DNA of 64,000 nt from Marinobacter bohaiensis (GTDB lineage: Bacteria; Pseudomonadota; Gammaproteobacteria; Pseudomonadales; Oleiphilaceae). This document shows, in pieces, positions 50,514 to 59,781 of this stretch (its first letter is position 1; the number at the start of each line of letters is the position of its first letter). Under the pieces are notes generated by a model, which had not been told where the DNA came from, made no database searches, and saw nothing but the letters and a program-made list of their open reading frames with translations. The position numbers and the translations under genes are program-made. The DNA is taken from contig NZ_QGEH01000008.1 of assembly GCF_003258515.1 (NCBI RefSeq), positions 1 through 64,000 on the forward strand, given 5' to 3'.

Positions 50514-51461
50514 ATGACTGTCAGACTCGGTATCGTCATGGATCCAATCCAGGACATCCACTTCAAGAAGGACACCTCCCTGGCGATGCTCTGGGCCGCC
50601 CAGCAGCGCGGCTGGGAGCTGATCTACATGGAACAGCCGGATCTGTACCTGGATGGCGGAGAAGCCCGGGCGCGGGTGCAGGCCCTGACCGTGCGCATGG
50701 ACCCGGACGACTGGTTTACCCTGGGCGACGACCGGGACATGGCGCTGGGCGAGCTGGACGTGATCCTGATGCGCAAGGATCCACCGGTGGACCGGGAGTT
50801 CATGATGGCCACCTACATCCTGGACGCCGCGGCCGACCAGGGCGCGCTGGTGGTGAACCCGCCGGCGGCGCTGCGAGACTGCAACGAGAAGCTGTTCGCC
50901 ACCCGCTTCATCGACTGCACGCCGCCGCTGGTGGTGACCCGCAATGCCGACCGCCTGCGCGAGTTCTACGCCCGCCACGGCGACGTCATCATGAAGCCGG
51001 TGGACGGCATGGGCGGTAAGTCGATCTTCCGGGTCAAGGAGAACGACGCCAACCTGGGGGTGATCATTGAGACCCTGACCCAGGACGGCAACCACCAGAT
51101 CATGGCGCAGAAGTTCCTGCCCGAGATCAAGGACGGCGACAAGCGCATCCTGCTGATCGACGGTGAGCCGGTGCCCTACGCGCTGGCGCGGATTCCGTCC
51201 CAGGGTGAGAACCGCGGCAACCTGGCGGCCGGTGGTCGTGGCGAAGGGCGCGAGCTGACCGCGCGCGACCGGGAGATCTGCGAGCGCATCGCGCCGAGCC
51301 TGAAGGAGAAGGGGCTGATCTTCGTCGGCATCGATGTGATCGGCGACTACCTGACCGAGATCAACGTCACCAGTCCCACCTGCGTGCGCGAGCTGGATCG
51401 CGAATTCGGCATCGATATCTCCAGTCAGTTGCTCGATGCCATCGAGAAACGCCTGGCGTAA
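50514..51461 (+). CDS. gshB: Glutathione synthetase
   Basis: A 315-residue ATP-grasp ligase that joins gamma-glutamylcysteine and glycine to make glutathione. Typical segments: LGIVMDPIQDIHFKKDTS, LMRKDPPVDREF, VVNPPAALRDCNEKLF, KPVDGMGGKSIFRV and LIDGEPVPYALARIPSQGE. Length matches the E. coli enzyme (316). ATG at 50514 begins at the known N-terminus; a GAGAGGTG site is about a dozen bases upstream, a little far. First gene of a rightward run shared with Pseudomonas (gshB-tonB3-yqgE-yqgF-pyrR-pyrB-pyrC'). Confidence 0.96.
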   Translation: MTVRLGIVMDPIQDIHFKKDTSLAMLWAAQQRGWELIYMEQPDLYLDGGEARARVQALTVRMDPDDWFTLGDDRDMALGELDVILMRKDPPVDREFMMATYILDAAADQGALVVNPPAALRDCNEKLFATRFIDCTPPLVVTRNADRLREFYARHGDVIMKPVDGMGGKSIFRVKENDANLGVIIETLTQDGNHQIMAQKFLPEIKDGDKRILLIDGEPVPYALARIPSQGENRGNLAAGGRGEGRELTARDREICERIAPSLKEKGLIFVGIDVIGDYLTEINVTSPTCVRELDREFGIDISSQLLDAIEKRLA

Positions 51462-51608
51462 GCGCCGTGACATCCTGTGACGTTTTGTTCGCGGGATGGA
51501 CAAGCGGCCCCGAAGTCCGCAAACTTGGGGCCGCAAAGGAATGTACTCCCATCGGATGATCCGGGCGCGACCCTGCGCCCCTCCCTGAGTTTGGTTGAAG
51601 TGGCGAGC

Positions 51609-52475
51609 ATGGCTGTCCAGGTCAGTGATTTTGATCGGTTCTCTTTTACGCTGTTCATGGCGTTAGCGCTCCACGCGGTCATCGTGCTGGGCGTGTCGTT
51701 TGCGCCGGACGATCCGGTGCCCGCTGCCGAAACCCTGGAAATCACCCTGTCCCAGTTCGACGACCAGGAAGACCCGGACAAGGCCGACTTCCTCGCCGCC
51801 ACCAGCCAGCAGGGCAGTGGCACCCAGGATGAAAAGCAGGAGCTGACCACCACCCACCAGGCGCCGCTGAACAACAGCCAGGTCAAGCAGGTCCAGCCTC
51901 AGCCCAAGGCCCAGCAATCATCCGAGCCCCAGCCGCAGGAAGCCCGCGAGGTGGTGACCACCACCGCCAAGTCGCAGCCGGCGGCCCAGCAAAAGCCCAG
52001 GGAAAAGCCGGTCGAGGACGCGCCGGTCAAGAAAAAGCAGAGCCTGATGGAGCGCAGCCTGGAAATCGCCAGCCTCGAAGCACGGCTTGACCGGCAGCAG
52101 CGCGCCTACGCCAAGAAACCCCGTGTCCTGCGGGTGACCGCCGCCTCCACGCTCAAGTCCGCCAATGCCTGGTACGTGCAGAACTGGGTCAGCAAGGTCA
52201 CCAAGGTGGGCAACCTCAACTATCCGCCCGAAGCGCGCAGCTCGGGCATCTACGGTTCCCTGCGCATGGTGGTGGTGCTGGAGAAGGATGGCAGCGTCAA
52301 GGACGTGGAAATCCTCAACTCTTCCGGCAGCAAGGTGCTGGACGACGCGGCCATCCGCATCGTGCGTCTGTCGGCGCCGTTCGCGCCCTTTCCGCCGGAA
52401 ATGCGCGAGCAGGCCGACCAGTTGGAAATCATCCGCACCTGGTCGTTCCAGCGCCGTGGCCTGAGTTCCGGCTGA
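51609..52475 (+). CDS. tonB3: TonB-like energy transducer (TonB3 type)
   Basis: A 288-residue protein. An N-terminal inner-membrane helix (FTLFMALALHAVIVLGVSF) is followed by a Gln-, Lys- and Pro-containing periplasmic linker (about residues 50-150) and a C-terminal TonB fold (YPPEARSSGIYGSLRMVVVL, then VKDVEILNSSGSKVLDDAAIR and IIRTWSF). In Pseudomonas aeruginosa the tonB3 gene sits in this same place between gshB and yqgE and is needed for twitching motility, which suits the adjoining pil-chp genes. ATG at 51609 is used; the frame stays open upstream without similarity. Confidence 0.9.
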   Translation: MAVQVSDFDRFSFTLFMALALHAVIVLGVSFAPDDPVPAAETLEITLSQFDDQEDPDKADFLAATSQQGSGTQDEKQELTTTHQAPLNNSQVKQVQPQPKAQQSSEPQPQEAREVVTTTAKSQPAAQQKPREKPVEDAPVKKKQSLMERSLEIASLEARLDRQQRAYAKKPRVLRVTAASTLKSANAWYVQNWVSKVTKVGNLNYPPEARSSGIYGSLRMVVVLEKDGSVKDVEILNSSGSKVLDDAAIRIVRLSAPFAPFPPEMREQADQLEIIRTWSFQRRGLSSG

Positions 52476-52559
52476 CGGGCGCAGCGCCGTCCCGACCGCC
52501 GCCCACGCTTTACATTTCCAGGCTTGCCAAGGCTGGCCTTGCAACGAATACTATCGGCT

Positions 52560-53117
52560 ATGACGATTCCCGAAGACTCACTGCGTAACCGCCTTCTGGT
52601 GGCTTCGCCCTACCTGCAGGATCCCGGCTTCCACGGGACCGTCATCTATATGTGTGAGCACACCAGCGACGGCGCCATGGGCCTGGTGATCAATCGCCCC
52701 CTGGAAATCTCGGTGGGCGAGGTGCTGGAGCAGCTCGACATGGACGGCGAGGAACTCGACGATCCGGTCTATGCCGGCGGCCCGGTCCAGCCCGAGCGCG
52801 GCTTCGTGCTGCATCGTCCGTTCGGTGAGTGGCAGAGTTCCATGGCCGTCACCGATCAGCTCACCATGACCACCTCCCGCGATATCCTGGAAGCCATTGG
52901 CGTTGGCGAAGGGCCGTCCGAATTCCTCATGGCGCTGGGCTATTCCGGCTGGTCGGAAGGCCAGTTGGAGAGCGAGCTGGCCGGCAGCAGCTGGCTGGTG
53001 TGTCCGGCCCACCACGACATCCTGTTCCGCACCGAGAGCGATCAGCGTTACGCCGCCGTGCTGCGCATGATGGGCATCGACCTCAACCAGCTGACCGATA
53101 CGGTAGGCCATGCCTGA
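52560..53117 (+). CDS. yqgE: UPF0301/DUF179 protein YqgE
   Basis: A 185-residue cytoplasmic protein of the YqgE family: LRNRLLVASPYLQDPGFHGT, VIYMCEHTSDGAMGLVINRP, YAGGPVQPERGFVLH, and FLMALGYSGWSEGQLESEL. The fold is known, the function is not. It is almost always next to yqgF, as here, where its last eight bases (ATGCCTGA) overlap the yqgF start. ATG at 52560. Confidence 0.95.
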   Translation: MTIPEDSLRNRLLVASPYLQDPGFHGTVIYMCEHTSDGAMGLVINRPLEISVGEVLEQLDMDGEELDDPVYAGGPVQPERGFVLHRPFGEWQSSMAVTDQLTMTTSRDILEAIGVGEGPSEFLMALGYSGWSEGQLESELAGSSWLVCPAHHDILFRTESDQRYAAVLRMMGIDLNQLTDTVGHA

Positions 53118-53532
53118 CGTCGGCCAGCGCCGCGTCATGGGCTTCGATTTCGGCACCCGCCGGATCGGCGTCGCCGTGGGCCAGGAAATGCTGGGTACCG
53201 CCAAGCCGGTGGCCATGCTCAAGGCCCGCGACGGCCAGCCCAACTGGGACGAGATTGCCGCGCTGGTCGAGGAGTGGCGTCCCAACCTGTTCGTGGTCGG
53301 GCTGCCGCTGAACATGGACGGCACCGAGAGTGAGATGTGCCTGCGCGCCCGCAAGTTCGGCAAACGCCTGCACGGCCGCTTCCATCACGCGGTGGAGATG
53401 ATCGACGAGCGCCTCAGCAGCTTCGAGGCCAAGGGCGAGGTCATGGCCCGGGGCGGTTCCCGGGATTTCGGCACCCATGGTGTCGACGACCTGGCCGCGG
53501 TCATCATCCTGGAGACCTGGTTCGCCCGCTGA
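53110..53532 (+). CDS. ruvX: Putative pre-16S rRNA nuclease YqgF/RuvX
   Basis: A 140-residue RNase H-like protein: RVMGFDFGTRRIGVAVGQE holds the first catalytic Asp, LFVVGLPLNMDGTES and the late DERLSSFEA and GVDDLAAVIILETW carry the others. YqgF matures the 5' end of 16S rRNA and is also called RuvX for its resemblance to Holliday-junction resolvases. Its ATG is inside the end of yqgE. Confidence 0.94.
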   Translation: MPDVGQRRVMGFDFGTRRIGVAVGQEMLGTAKPVAMLKARDGQPNWDEIAALVEEWRPNLFVVGLPLNMDGTESEMCLRARKFGKRLHGRFHHAVEMIDERLSSFEAKGEVMARGGSRDFGTHGVDDLAAVIILETWFAR

Positions 53533-53592
53533 TTCTGCCTTCGTTCCCCGCCCCGTGATAGACTCATGTCGCTGTTCGGATGGGGGAAACCA

Positions 53593-54129
53593 ATGACTGC
53601 ATTGCTGAAAGTGGACGCCCTGCTCGACGACCTCGAGCAAGGCCTGCGCCGTATCCTGCAGGCGCGCAACATCGATGATCCGGTGCTGATCGGCATCCGC
53701 ACCGGGGGCGTCTGGCTGGCGGATGTCCTGCACAAGCGCCTGGAGCTGACCGAACCCTTCGGCGAGCTCGACATTTCCTTCTATCGGGATGATTTCTCCC
53801 GCATCGGGCTCAACCCGAAGGTGCGTCCGTCCCACCTGCCATTCGAAACCGAAGGGCGCCACATCGTGCTGGTGGACGACGTTATCATGAGCGGACGCAC
53901 CATCCGCGCGGCCATGAACGAGATTTTCGACTACGGTCGACCCGCCGGCATCATCCTGGCCACCCTGATCGACCTGGGCGCGCGAGAGCTGCCCATCCAG
54001 CCGGATGTGGTGGGTCAGTCGCTCAGCCTCAAGGCCAATGAGCGGGTCAAACTGAAGGGCCCGGACCCGTTGAGCGTGGAATTGCGCCAGGCCGACGCCC
54101 CGGCGTCTTCCACCGGACAAGGAGCCTGA
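53593..54129 (+). CDS. pyrR: PyrR uracil phosphoribosyltransferase/regulator homologue
   Basis: A 178-residue phosphoribosyltransferase-fold protein. The PRPP-binding loop is [18 protein letters not shown], with [15 protein letters not shown] upstream and [12 protein letters not shown] in the middle. In Bacillus PyrR is an RNA-binding attenuator of pyr genes; in pseudomonads it precedes pyrB. ATG at 53593 is favoured because GGGGGAAA lies just upstream; an earlier ATG at 53566 would add nine residues. pyrB begins four bases after the stop. Confidence 0.92.
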   Translation: MTALLKVDALLDDLEQGLRRILQARNIDDPVLIGIRTGGVWLADVLHKRLELTEPFGELDISFYRDDFSRIGLNPKVRPSHLPFETEGRHIVLVDDVIMSGRTIRAAMNEIFDYGRPAGIILATLIDLGARELPIQPDVVGQSLSLKANERVKLKGPDPLSVELRQADAPASSTGQGA

Positions 54130-54133
54130 TTCG

Positions 54134-55141
54134 ATGACCACGACGGACGCTTCCGCCCGTGCGCTGCAGCTGAACGACCAGGGCCAGCTGCGGCATTTCC
54201 TGACGATCGACGGCCTCGATCGCGACCTGCTGACCCAGATTCTCGACACCGCCGACTCCTTCATCGAAGTGGGCGAGCGGCGCATCAAGAAAGTCCCGCT
54301 GCTGCGCGGCTGTACGGTGGTGAACCTGTTCTTCGAGTCCAGCACCCGCACCCGCAGCACCTTCGAGCTGGCGGCCAAGCGCCTGTCCGCCGACGTCCTC
54401 AACCTGGACATCAGCACCTCGGCCACGTCCAAGGGCGAGTCCCTGTCCGACACCCTGCTTAACCTGGAGGCCATGGCCAGCGACATGTTCGTGGTGCGTC
54501 ATTCCCGCAGCGGTGCGCCCCATTTCATTGCCGAGTCCGTGACCCCGGGCGTGGCCATCATCAACGCCGGCGACGGCCGCCACGCCCACCCCACCCAGGC
54601 GATGCTGGACATGCTCACCATCCGCCAGCACAAGCAGCGCTTCGAGGGGCTCAAGGTGGCCATCGTGGGGGATATCCTGCACTCGCGGGTGGCCCGCTCA
54701 CAGATCCAGGCGCTCAATATCCTGGGGGCCGACGAGGTGCGTCTGATCGCCCCCAGTACCCTGCTGCCCAGCGACGTGGAAAGCCTGGGCTGCCGGGTGG
54801 ACCACAACATGCAGTCCGGCCTCAAGGACATCGACGTGATCATCATGCTGCGTCTGCAGCGGGAGCGGATGGAGGGCGCCTTGCTGCCCAGTGAGCGGGA
54901 ATTCTACAAAGTGTACGGCCTCAATACCGACAAGCTGGCCTACGCCAAGCCGGACGCCATCGTTATGCACCCGGGCCCGATCAACCGGGGCGTGGAGATC
55001 GAGTCGGCGGTCGCCGACGGGCCGCGTTCGGTGATCCTCAACCAGGTCACCAACGGCATCGCCATCCGCATGGCGGTGATGTCCATGGCCATGGGAGGAC
55101 AGCGTGCCCAGAAAGGACAGGACGCGGAGGTGCGCTCATGA
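54134..55141 (+). CDS. pyrB: Aspartate carbamoyltransferase catalytic chain
   Basis: A 335-residue enzyme catalysing the first committed step of pyrimidine synthesis, carbamoyl phosphate plus aspartate to carbamoyl aspartate. The phosphate-binding motif is [50 protein letters not shown] and [12 protein letters not shown] complete the active site. The extra N-terminal stretch (about 20 residues) is typical of the pseudomonad form that assembles with the inactive dihydroorotase subunit encoded next. Overlaps pyrC' by four bases (ATGA). ATG at 54134. Confidence 0.96.
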   Translation: MTTTDASARALQLNDQGQLRHFLTIDGLDRDLLTQILDTADSFIEVGERRIKKVPLLRGCTVVNLFFESSTRTRSTFELAAKRLSADVLNLDISTSATSKGESLSDTLLNLEAMASDMFVVRHSRSGAPHFIAESVTPGVAIINAGDGRHAHPTQAMLDMLTIRQHKQRFEGLKVAIVGDILHSRVARSQIQALNILGADEVRLIAPSTLLPSDVESLGCRVDHNMQSGLKDIDVIIMLRLQRERMEGALLPSEREFYKVYGLNTDKLAYAKPDAIVMHPGPINRGVEIESAVADGPRSVILNQVTNGIAIRMAVMSMAMGGQRAQKGQDAEVRS

Positions 55142-56445
55142 GTCAGTCTGAATCCCTGCGCATCGCGAACGGCCGCCTGCTGGATCCGCTGAGCGGGCAG
55201 GACAGCCGCCAGTCCCTGCTGATCCGCGACGACCGCATCGCCGCCATCGGCGCCGAGGCCGACGCTGCCCCGGCCGATCGCGTGCTGGACGCCGCCGGCG
55301 GGCTGATTACCCCGGGCTTCATTGATCTTTACTGCAACCTGCGCGAGCCGGGCAACGGCCAGAAAGGCTCCATCGCCAGCGAAACCCATGCGGCGGCCCG
55401 TGGAGGGTACACCACCGTCTGCGCCGCACCGGATTCCTCGCCGGTCAACGACTCCAGCGCCATCGCCCACCTGATCCGTGACGTGGCGGAGCGCGATGCG
55501 CCCATCCGCGTGCTGCCGCTGGGCGCGGCCACCAAGGGGCTCAACGGCGAGCTGCTCAGCGACATGGTGGGTCTGACCCAGGCTGGCTGCGTGGCCCTGA
55601 GCAACGGCCCGGCGCCGCTGGCCAACGCGCGCATCCTGCGCCGCTGCATGGCCTACGCCCAGACTTTCGGCATCACCCTGATGCTGCAGCCCCAGAACGA
55701 GATGCTGGCGGCCGACGGCTTTGCCCACGACGGCCTGATCACCGCCCAGCTGGGGCTGCTGGGTATTCCCGAGGTGGCTGAAACCACGGCGGTGATGGAA
55801 ATGATCCTGCTGGCGGAGGAAACCGGGGTGCGGCTGCACCTGAGCCAGCTGTCCGCCGCGCGCAGCGTCGACATGGTGGCCCAGGCGCGCCAGCGCGGAG
55901 TGCCGGTGACCGCCGACGTGGCCATGCATCACCTGGTCTTCACCGAGCAGGCCCTGGCCGGCTTCGACAGCCGCTACCACGTGCAGCCGCCGCTGCGCTC
56001 GGAAGAGGACCGCCAGGGGCTGATTGAGGGCGTGCGCAGTGGCGCCATCAGCGCCATTGTCAGCCAGCACCAACCGCAGGACCCGGCCGCCAAGAACGCG
56101 CCGCTGGGGGACACGGAGCCTGGCCTGTCCAGCATCGAGAGCGTCCTGTCGCTGGGCCTGATGCTGGTGGAGCGCGGTGAGTTGGAACTGCAGTCGCTGA
56201 TCCGCGCGCTGACCAGCGGTCCGGCCCAGGTGCTGGGTCGTCCGGCGCCGTCCCTGGCCAGCGGCGAACTGGCGGACCTGTGCTGGATCGATCCGGATGC
56301 CCGCTGGACGGCCACGCCGGAAACGCTGCGGTCGGTGGGCAAGCACGCGCCGCTGATGGACACGCCGCTACCGGGCCGGGTCAACCGTGTCTGGATGGCG
56401 GGCCGGGAGGCCTACAGCCGCGAGCCGGGCTTTGGCGCCGGCTAA
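55138..56445 (+). CDS. pyrC': Dihydroorotase-like subunit of ATCase (inactive pDHO, PyrC')
   Basis: A 435-residue amidohydrolase-fold protein homologous to dihydroorotase. The metal-binding HxH of active enzymes is replaced by YCN in [14 protein letters not shown], and the usual late aspartate-His motif reads SQHQP, so it should not hold the zinc pair. Such inactive homologues (pDHO) act as the scaffold of the dodecameric ATCase of pseudomonads. A functional PyrC must be encoded elsewhere. Overlap with pyrB by four bases supports coupled production. Confidence 0.93.
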   Translation: MSQSESLRIANGRLLDPLSGQDSRQSLLIRDDRIAAIGAEADAAPADRVLDAAGGLITPGFIDLYCNLREPGNGQKGSIASETHAAARGGYTTVCAAPDSSPVNDSSAIAHLIRDVAERDAPIRVLPLGAATKGLNGELLSDMVGLTQAGCVALSNGPAPLANARILRRCMAYAQTFGITLMLQPQNEMLAADGFAHDGLITAQLGLLGIPEVAETTAVMEMILLAEETGVRLHLSQLSAARSVDMVAQARQRGVPVTADVAMHHLVFTEQALAGFDSRYHVQPPLRSEEDRQGLIEGVRSGAISAIVSQHQPQDPAAKNAPLGDTEPGLSSIESVLSLGLMLVERGELELQSLIRALTSGPAQVLGRPAPSLASGELADLCWIDPDARWTATPETLRSVGKHAPLMDTPLPGRVNRVWMAGREAYSREPGFGAG

Positions 56446-56480
56446 CGCGAGCGCCTGCTAAACTGATAACCGACAACAAA

Positions 56481-56499
56481 GGCCGGCGTTGGGCCGGCC
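56481..56499. repeat. GC-rich hairpin after pyrC'
   Basis: GGCCGGC (56481-56487) and GCCGGCC (56493-56499) with a five-base loop, 35 bases beyond the pyrC' stop. There is no T-tract on the plus strand, so it may stabilise the 3' end of the message or need Rho. Confidence 0.45.
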
Positions 56500-56526
56500 G
56501 CACAATGTGACTGCCTGGAGATCGCT

Positions 56527-56847
56527 ATGGGATTCCTGTCTTTCCTGCTGTTGCTGGCCATCGTCTGGTTGCTGTGGACCATTTCCCGCAACTCCACCGA
56601 CGCCCTGGACAAGCAAACGGCGATGCAGCATCAGTTGATCGCGCTGGAAAAGCGGATCGAAAGCCTGGTCGAGCAGCTGGCGGACGACAAGAAAGCGAAA
56701 AGCACGTCGCCCAACCGTCGCAGCACGGCCACCAAGACCTCGACCGGAAAGAGCGGTACCGCGAAGAAAAGCGGAACCGGTTCAAAAAACAGCGCAAAAG
56801 CGGAAGCGGCCGACAAGCCGGCGGACAATTCGTCCCCCCAGTCCTGA
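56527..56847 (+). CDS. Small membrane-anchored protein with Ser/Thr/Lys-rich tail
   Basis: A 106-residue protein. Residues 2-19 (GFLSFLLLLAIVWLLWTI) form one membrane helix, residues 20-60 a coiled-coil-like stretch (QLIALEKRIESLVEQLADD), and the rest is a low-complexity tail of Ser, Thr, Lys and Ala. A GGAG site lies six bases before the ATG. It probably sits in the inner membrane with the tail in the cytoplasm. No family recognised beyond this shape. Confidence 0.75.
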   Translation: MGFLSFLLLLAIVWLLWTISRNSTDALDKQTAMQHQLIALEKRIESLVEQLADDKKAKSTSPNRRSTATKTSTGKSGTAKKSGTGSKNSAKAEAADKPADNSSPQS

Positions 56848-57010
56848 ACCGCCTTCCTGCGCCATCGGTGCGGCTATGGCCCGTCACCGTCCTGCTTGTG
56901 TGGCAGCAGTGCCCGTCATTCCCGGTCGCTGCTGCCAACGCCTCCCTCCGGATGCCCTCCTAGCCTGTTGATCAGCGATCAATCACAACAACAAGCTGGA
57001 GTGTGCCTGC

Positions 57011-58036
57011 ATGTCCCGTCGACCCTGGTTGCGATGCCGCATGGGCGGTATCGCTCTGTTCCTGATGTTCCTGTTCGCCCGCGGTGTCCTGGCCGCCGAC
57101 GGCGAGATAATCCAGCGCAGTTTCTGCGTGTTCGATCCGGTCGGCGCCAACGGCCCGCTGTTCGCGATCACCCAGACTTTCAAGCCGGTGGCCCTGCGCG
57201 AAGGAGTGGCGCTGGACCTGCGCGCCTATACCGATGAGAAGGTCGCCGCCGAGGACTTCAAGGCCGGGCAGTGCGACGCGGTGCTGCTGACCGGTACGCG
57301 CGCGCGGGAATTCAACAAGTTCACCGGCAGTCTGGAGGCGATGGGCGCGATTCCCGGCGAAGAGGAAATGCGCTTGCTGTTCAACACCTTGAGCCAGCCC
57401 AAGGCCAAGCCCCTGCTGACCAACGAGCGCTACGAAGTGGCTGGCATCTTCCCCGGCGGGGCGGTCTACCTGTTCACCCGCGATCGCCGCATCGACACCG
57501 TGGAAGAGCTGCAGGGCAAGAAAGTGGCAACCCTCGACTACGATACCGCGTCGCTCACCATGGTGCGCCACGTGGGCGCGTCGGTGGTGGGCGCCAACTC
57601 CGCCAGCTTCGCGGGCAAATTCAATAACGGCTCTGTGGACATCGCCTACGCGCCGGCGGTGGCCTACACGCCGCTGGAACTTTACAAAGGTGTCCAGCCG
57701 GATGGCGGCGTGTTCCGGTACGCCGTGGCCTACATGAATTTCCAGGTCATCCTGCATCGTGACCGCTTCCCGGAAGACGCCGGCCAGATGGTGCGTGATG
57801 AGGCGGTCAAGCGGATCAACGAGGCCTACCAGATCATTGCCCAGGCGGAGGCGGAAATCCCCGAGGAGGCCTGGATGAACCCGCCGCAGGAGGACGTGGC
57901 CGAGTACGACGAAATGTTGCGCCAGGTGCGGCTGTCGCTGCTGGAGCAGGGGGTGTACGACGAGCGGGCCATTCGCCTGATGAAAGCGATTCGCTGCCGG
58001 GTGGATGGGGCGCGGGCGGAATGCGCGTCGAGCTGA
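57011..58036 (+). CDS. Putative solute-binding protein (DUF6091) of a TRAP-type system
   Basis: A 341-residue secreted protein: signal peptide to about residue 29 (FLMFLFARGVLAA), then RSFCVFDPVGANGPLF, VALDLRAYTDEKVAAEDFKA, GTRAREFNKFTGSL, VEELQGKKVATLDYDTAS and DIAYAPAVAYTPLELYKG. The pattern is that of a periplasmic binding protein of the DUF6091 family, distantly like PhnD/DctP types. Its neighbours two genes downstream are a TatT lipoprotein and a TRAP permease, so it is the likely ligand-binding part of that transporter. Ligand unknown. The hupB gene intervenes on the other strand. Confidence 0.85.
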   Translation: MSRRPWLRCRMGGIALFLMFLFARGVLAADGEIIQRSFCVFDPVGANGPLFAITQTFKPVALREGVALDLRAYTDEKVAAEDFKAGQCDAVLLTGTRAREFNKFTGSLEAMGAIPGEEEMRLLFNTLSQPKAKPLLTNERYEVAGIFPGGAVYLFTRDRRIDTVEELQGKKVATLDYDTASLTMVRHVGASVVGANSASFAGKFNNGSVDIAYAPAVAYTPLELYKGVQPDGGVFRYAVAYMNFQVILHRDRFPEDAGQMVRDEAVKRINEAYQIIAQAEAEIPEEAWMNPPQEDVAEYDEMLRQVRLSLLEQGVYDERAIRLMKAIRCRVDGARAECASS

Positions 58037-58085
58037 AGGGTGAATAGAGGAGCCGACCGGCGGCCCGGGCCGCCGGTCGCGGTGA

Positions 58086-58361
58086 TTACTTGGAAACGGC
58101 CTCTTTCAGGGCCTTGCCGGCTTTGAAACCGACGGTCTTGCTGGCGGCGATCTTCATGGTGGCGCCGGTTTGCGGGTTGCGGCCGGTGCGGGCCTCGCGC
58201 TTGCGCACGTTGAAGGTGCCAAAGCCAATCAGGGACACGTCGTCGCCCTTGGCGGTGGCGGCGGAAATCTGGTCGGTAAAGGCGGTGATGACTTCGCTGG
58301 CTTTTTCCTTGGTCAGGCCGGTCTGTTCGGCGATGGCACTGGCAAGTTCGGGTTTACGCAT
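58086..58361 (-). CDS. hupB: HU-type nucleoid DNA-binding protein
   Basis: A 91-residue histone-like protein that bends DNA. MRKPELASAIAEQTGLTKEK, DDVSLIGFGTFNVRKREAR, RNPQTGATMKIAASK and FKAGKALKEAV match HU-beta throughout. ATG at 58361 has an AAAGGAGAG site six bases upstream; the longer open frame upstream lacks similarity. It is on the opposite strand to the TRAP genes that flank it and is probably a separate transcription unit. Confidence 0.94.
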   Translation of the reverse strand: MRKPELASAIAEQTGLTKEKASEVITAFTDQISAATAKGDDVSLIGFGTFNVRKREARTGRNPQTGATMKIAASKTVGFKAGKALKEAVSK

Positions 58362-58565
58362 GAATCTCTCCTTTCGTGGTGGACTGGTGACACCGTCTTG
58401 TCGCGGTTTCACCGACTGCGGCCGGGGTTCCACCCGACCATAGGTTACAGGTATAGCGTGTCGCCGATGGCTGTCAATGACTGTCGGCGGGCCGGCAAGA
58501 CCCGGGGTCATCGCTTTGAGGGCTTTGTCTCACTAATCCAGGGGCCACTCACGGATAATTCATCG

Positions 58566-58584
58566 CTGTAAACAAATGTTACAG
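58566..58584. repeat. CTGTAA-N7-TTACAG inverted repeat upstream of tatT
   Basis: A 6-base perfect inverted repeat with seven-base spacer, about 93 bases before the TatT start, between the divergent hupB and TatT genes. It is the only clear dyad in the 315-base gap 58362-58676, which otherwise shows no coding signal. It could be an operator. Confidence 0.45.
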
Positions 58585-58676
58585 ACCGTGCCGTGGTCCG
58601 ACGGATCAAGTCACAGATGAACCCAACAATAACAAAGGCGCTCCAGGCGCCGCAGGACAGAAGGTGACAGGCAGAT

Positions 58677-59732
58677 ATGACAACCACAACACCATCCCGT
58701 TCCCGATTCTTCGAGGTTTTCAGGGCTATCCTGGCGACCGGCGGACTGATCGTGTCGCTGGCGGGCTGCGGCACCATGAACAACATGCTTTATTCCACCA
58801 CCGGCGATGTGATGCAGGGCTTTTCCAGGGAACACACCATGCCCTACCTGCTGCACACCGGCGACCTGGACATGGCCTGCTCCATGAGCGAATCGGTCCA
58901 GCCGCTACTGATGTCATTCGGGCGGGTCACCGACGATCCCGATCAACTGGCGGTGATGCTCAACCTGCAGGCGGCGGGCTGCGCCGAGGACCGCGCCCGA
59001 TCCGCCGAACTGGCCAGCATTGGCGCCCTGCGAGCGCGTCAGCCGGACCAGGCACAGGATGCCCAGATCCAGCAGAAGCGTTACTACGCCCTGGCGGCGG
59101 AACGCTATTTCCAGGGCTGGAAGCACTTCAAGGCGCACTACGGCGAGCCGGGAACCGGCGAGTGTCCGGATTTCGACGAGGACCTGGACGAGTTCATCTA
59201 CCTGGCGGGTCTGCTGTCCGGCCTGCAGGCGCTGAATGCCGAAATCCAGTCCACCGTGCCGGTGGGTGTGCCGCGTAACGTCGGATCCGTGGTGGCGCGG
59301 GCGTCCGGCTGCCTGGACAACGACAAGTGGTGGGGCGCGCCCATGGCCCTGCGGGCCACGGTCTGGGCGATGATTCCGGGCACCGAACCCCAGGGCGAGA
59401 ACGCCTTTGAGCGGCTGGCGGCCTCCGACGCCATCGGCGAGGCGGATGCGGTGCGCATCAGCCACGTCTTCCACGCCCTCGCCGCCTGGAACCAGGGCGA
59501 CATGGCCCAGGTGAGGGCGGTCATCAGGCGCCACGCGGAAGCCATCAACAGCCAGCCGGCGGATCCCGAGTGGGTGCTGGTGGACCGCATCGCCACCCGC
59601 AACATCCTGGCGCTGTCGGACAAGCTGTGGATGGAGAACACCGGCCACCGCACGCCCGTCGGCGGTCTGGGCACCTTCTGGAACGATCCGGCGCCGACTG
59701 GCGAGGTGATGGAGCTGGACTCGCTGCTGTGA
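58677..59732 (+). CDS. TRAP-associated TatT-type lipoprotein
   Basis: A 351-residue protein with a lipoprotein signal ending VSLAGC followed by GT. The mature part is all helical with helix-turn-helix repeats like those of TatT (TPR-associated TRAP component, family TatT): VMQGFSREHTMPYLLHTG, YYALAAERYFQGWKHFKAHY, FIYLAGLLSGLQALNAEI. TatT trimers bind the periplasmic solute receptor in TPAT systems described in Treponema. The downstream permease and upstream binding protein complete the set. ATG at 58677. Confidence 0.82.
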   Translation: MTTTTPSRSRFFEVFRAILATGGLIVSLAGCGTMNNMLYSTTGDVMQGFSREHTMPYLLHTGDLDMACSMSESVQPLLMSFGRVTDDPDQLAVMLNLQAAGCAEDRARSAELASIGALRARQPDQAQDAQIQQKRYYALAAERYFQGWKHFKAHYGEPGTGECPDFDEDLDEFIYLAGLLSGLQALNAEIQSTVPVGVPRNVGSVVARASGCLDNDKWWGAPMALRATVWAMIPGTEPQGENAFERLAASDAIGEADAVRISHVFHALAAWNQGDMAQVRAVIRRHAEAINSQPADPEWVLVDRIATRNILALSDKLWMENTGHRTPVGGLGTFWNDPAPTGEVMELDSLL

Positions 59733-59781
59733 ACGCGGCGGTCGCCCGCCAGCCATTCACGCCTCACAGGGACGATCCGCC

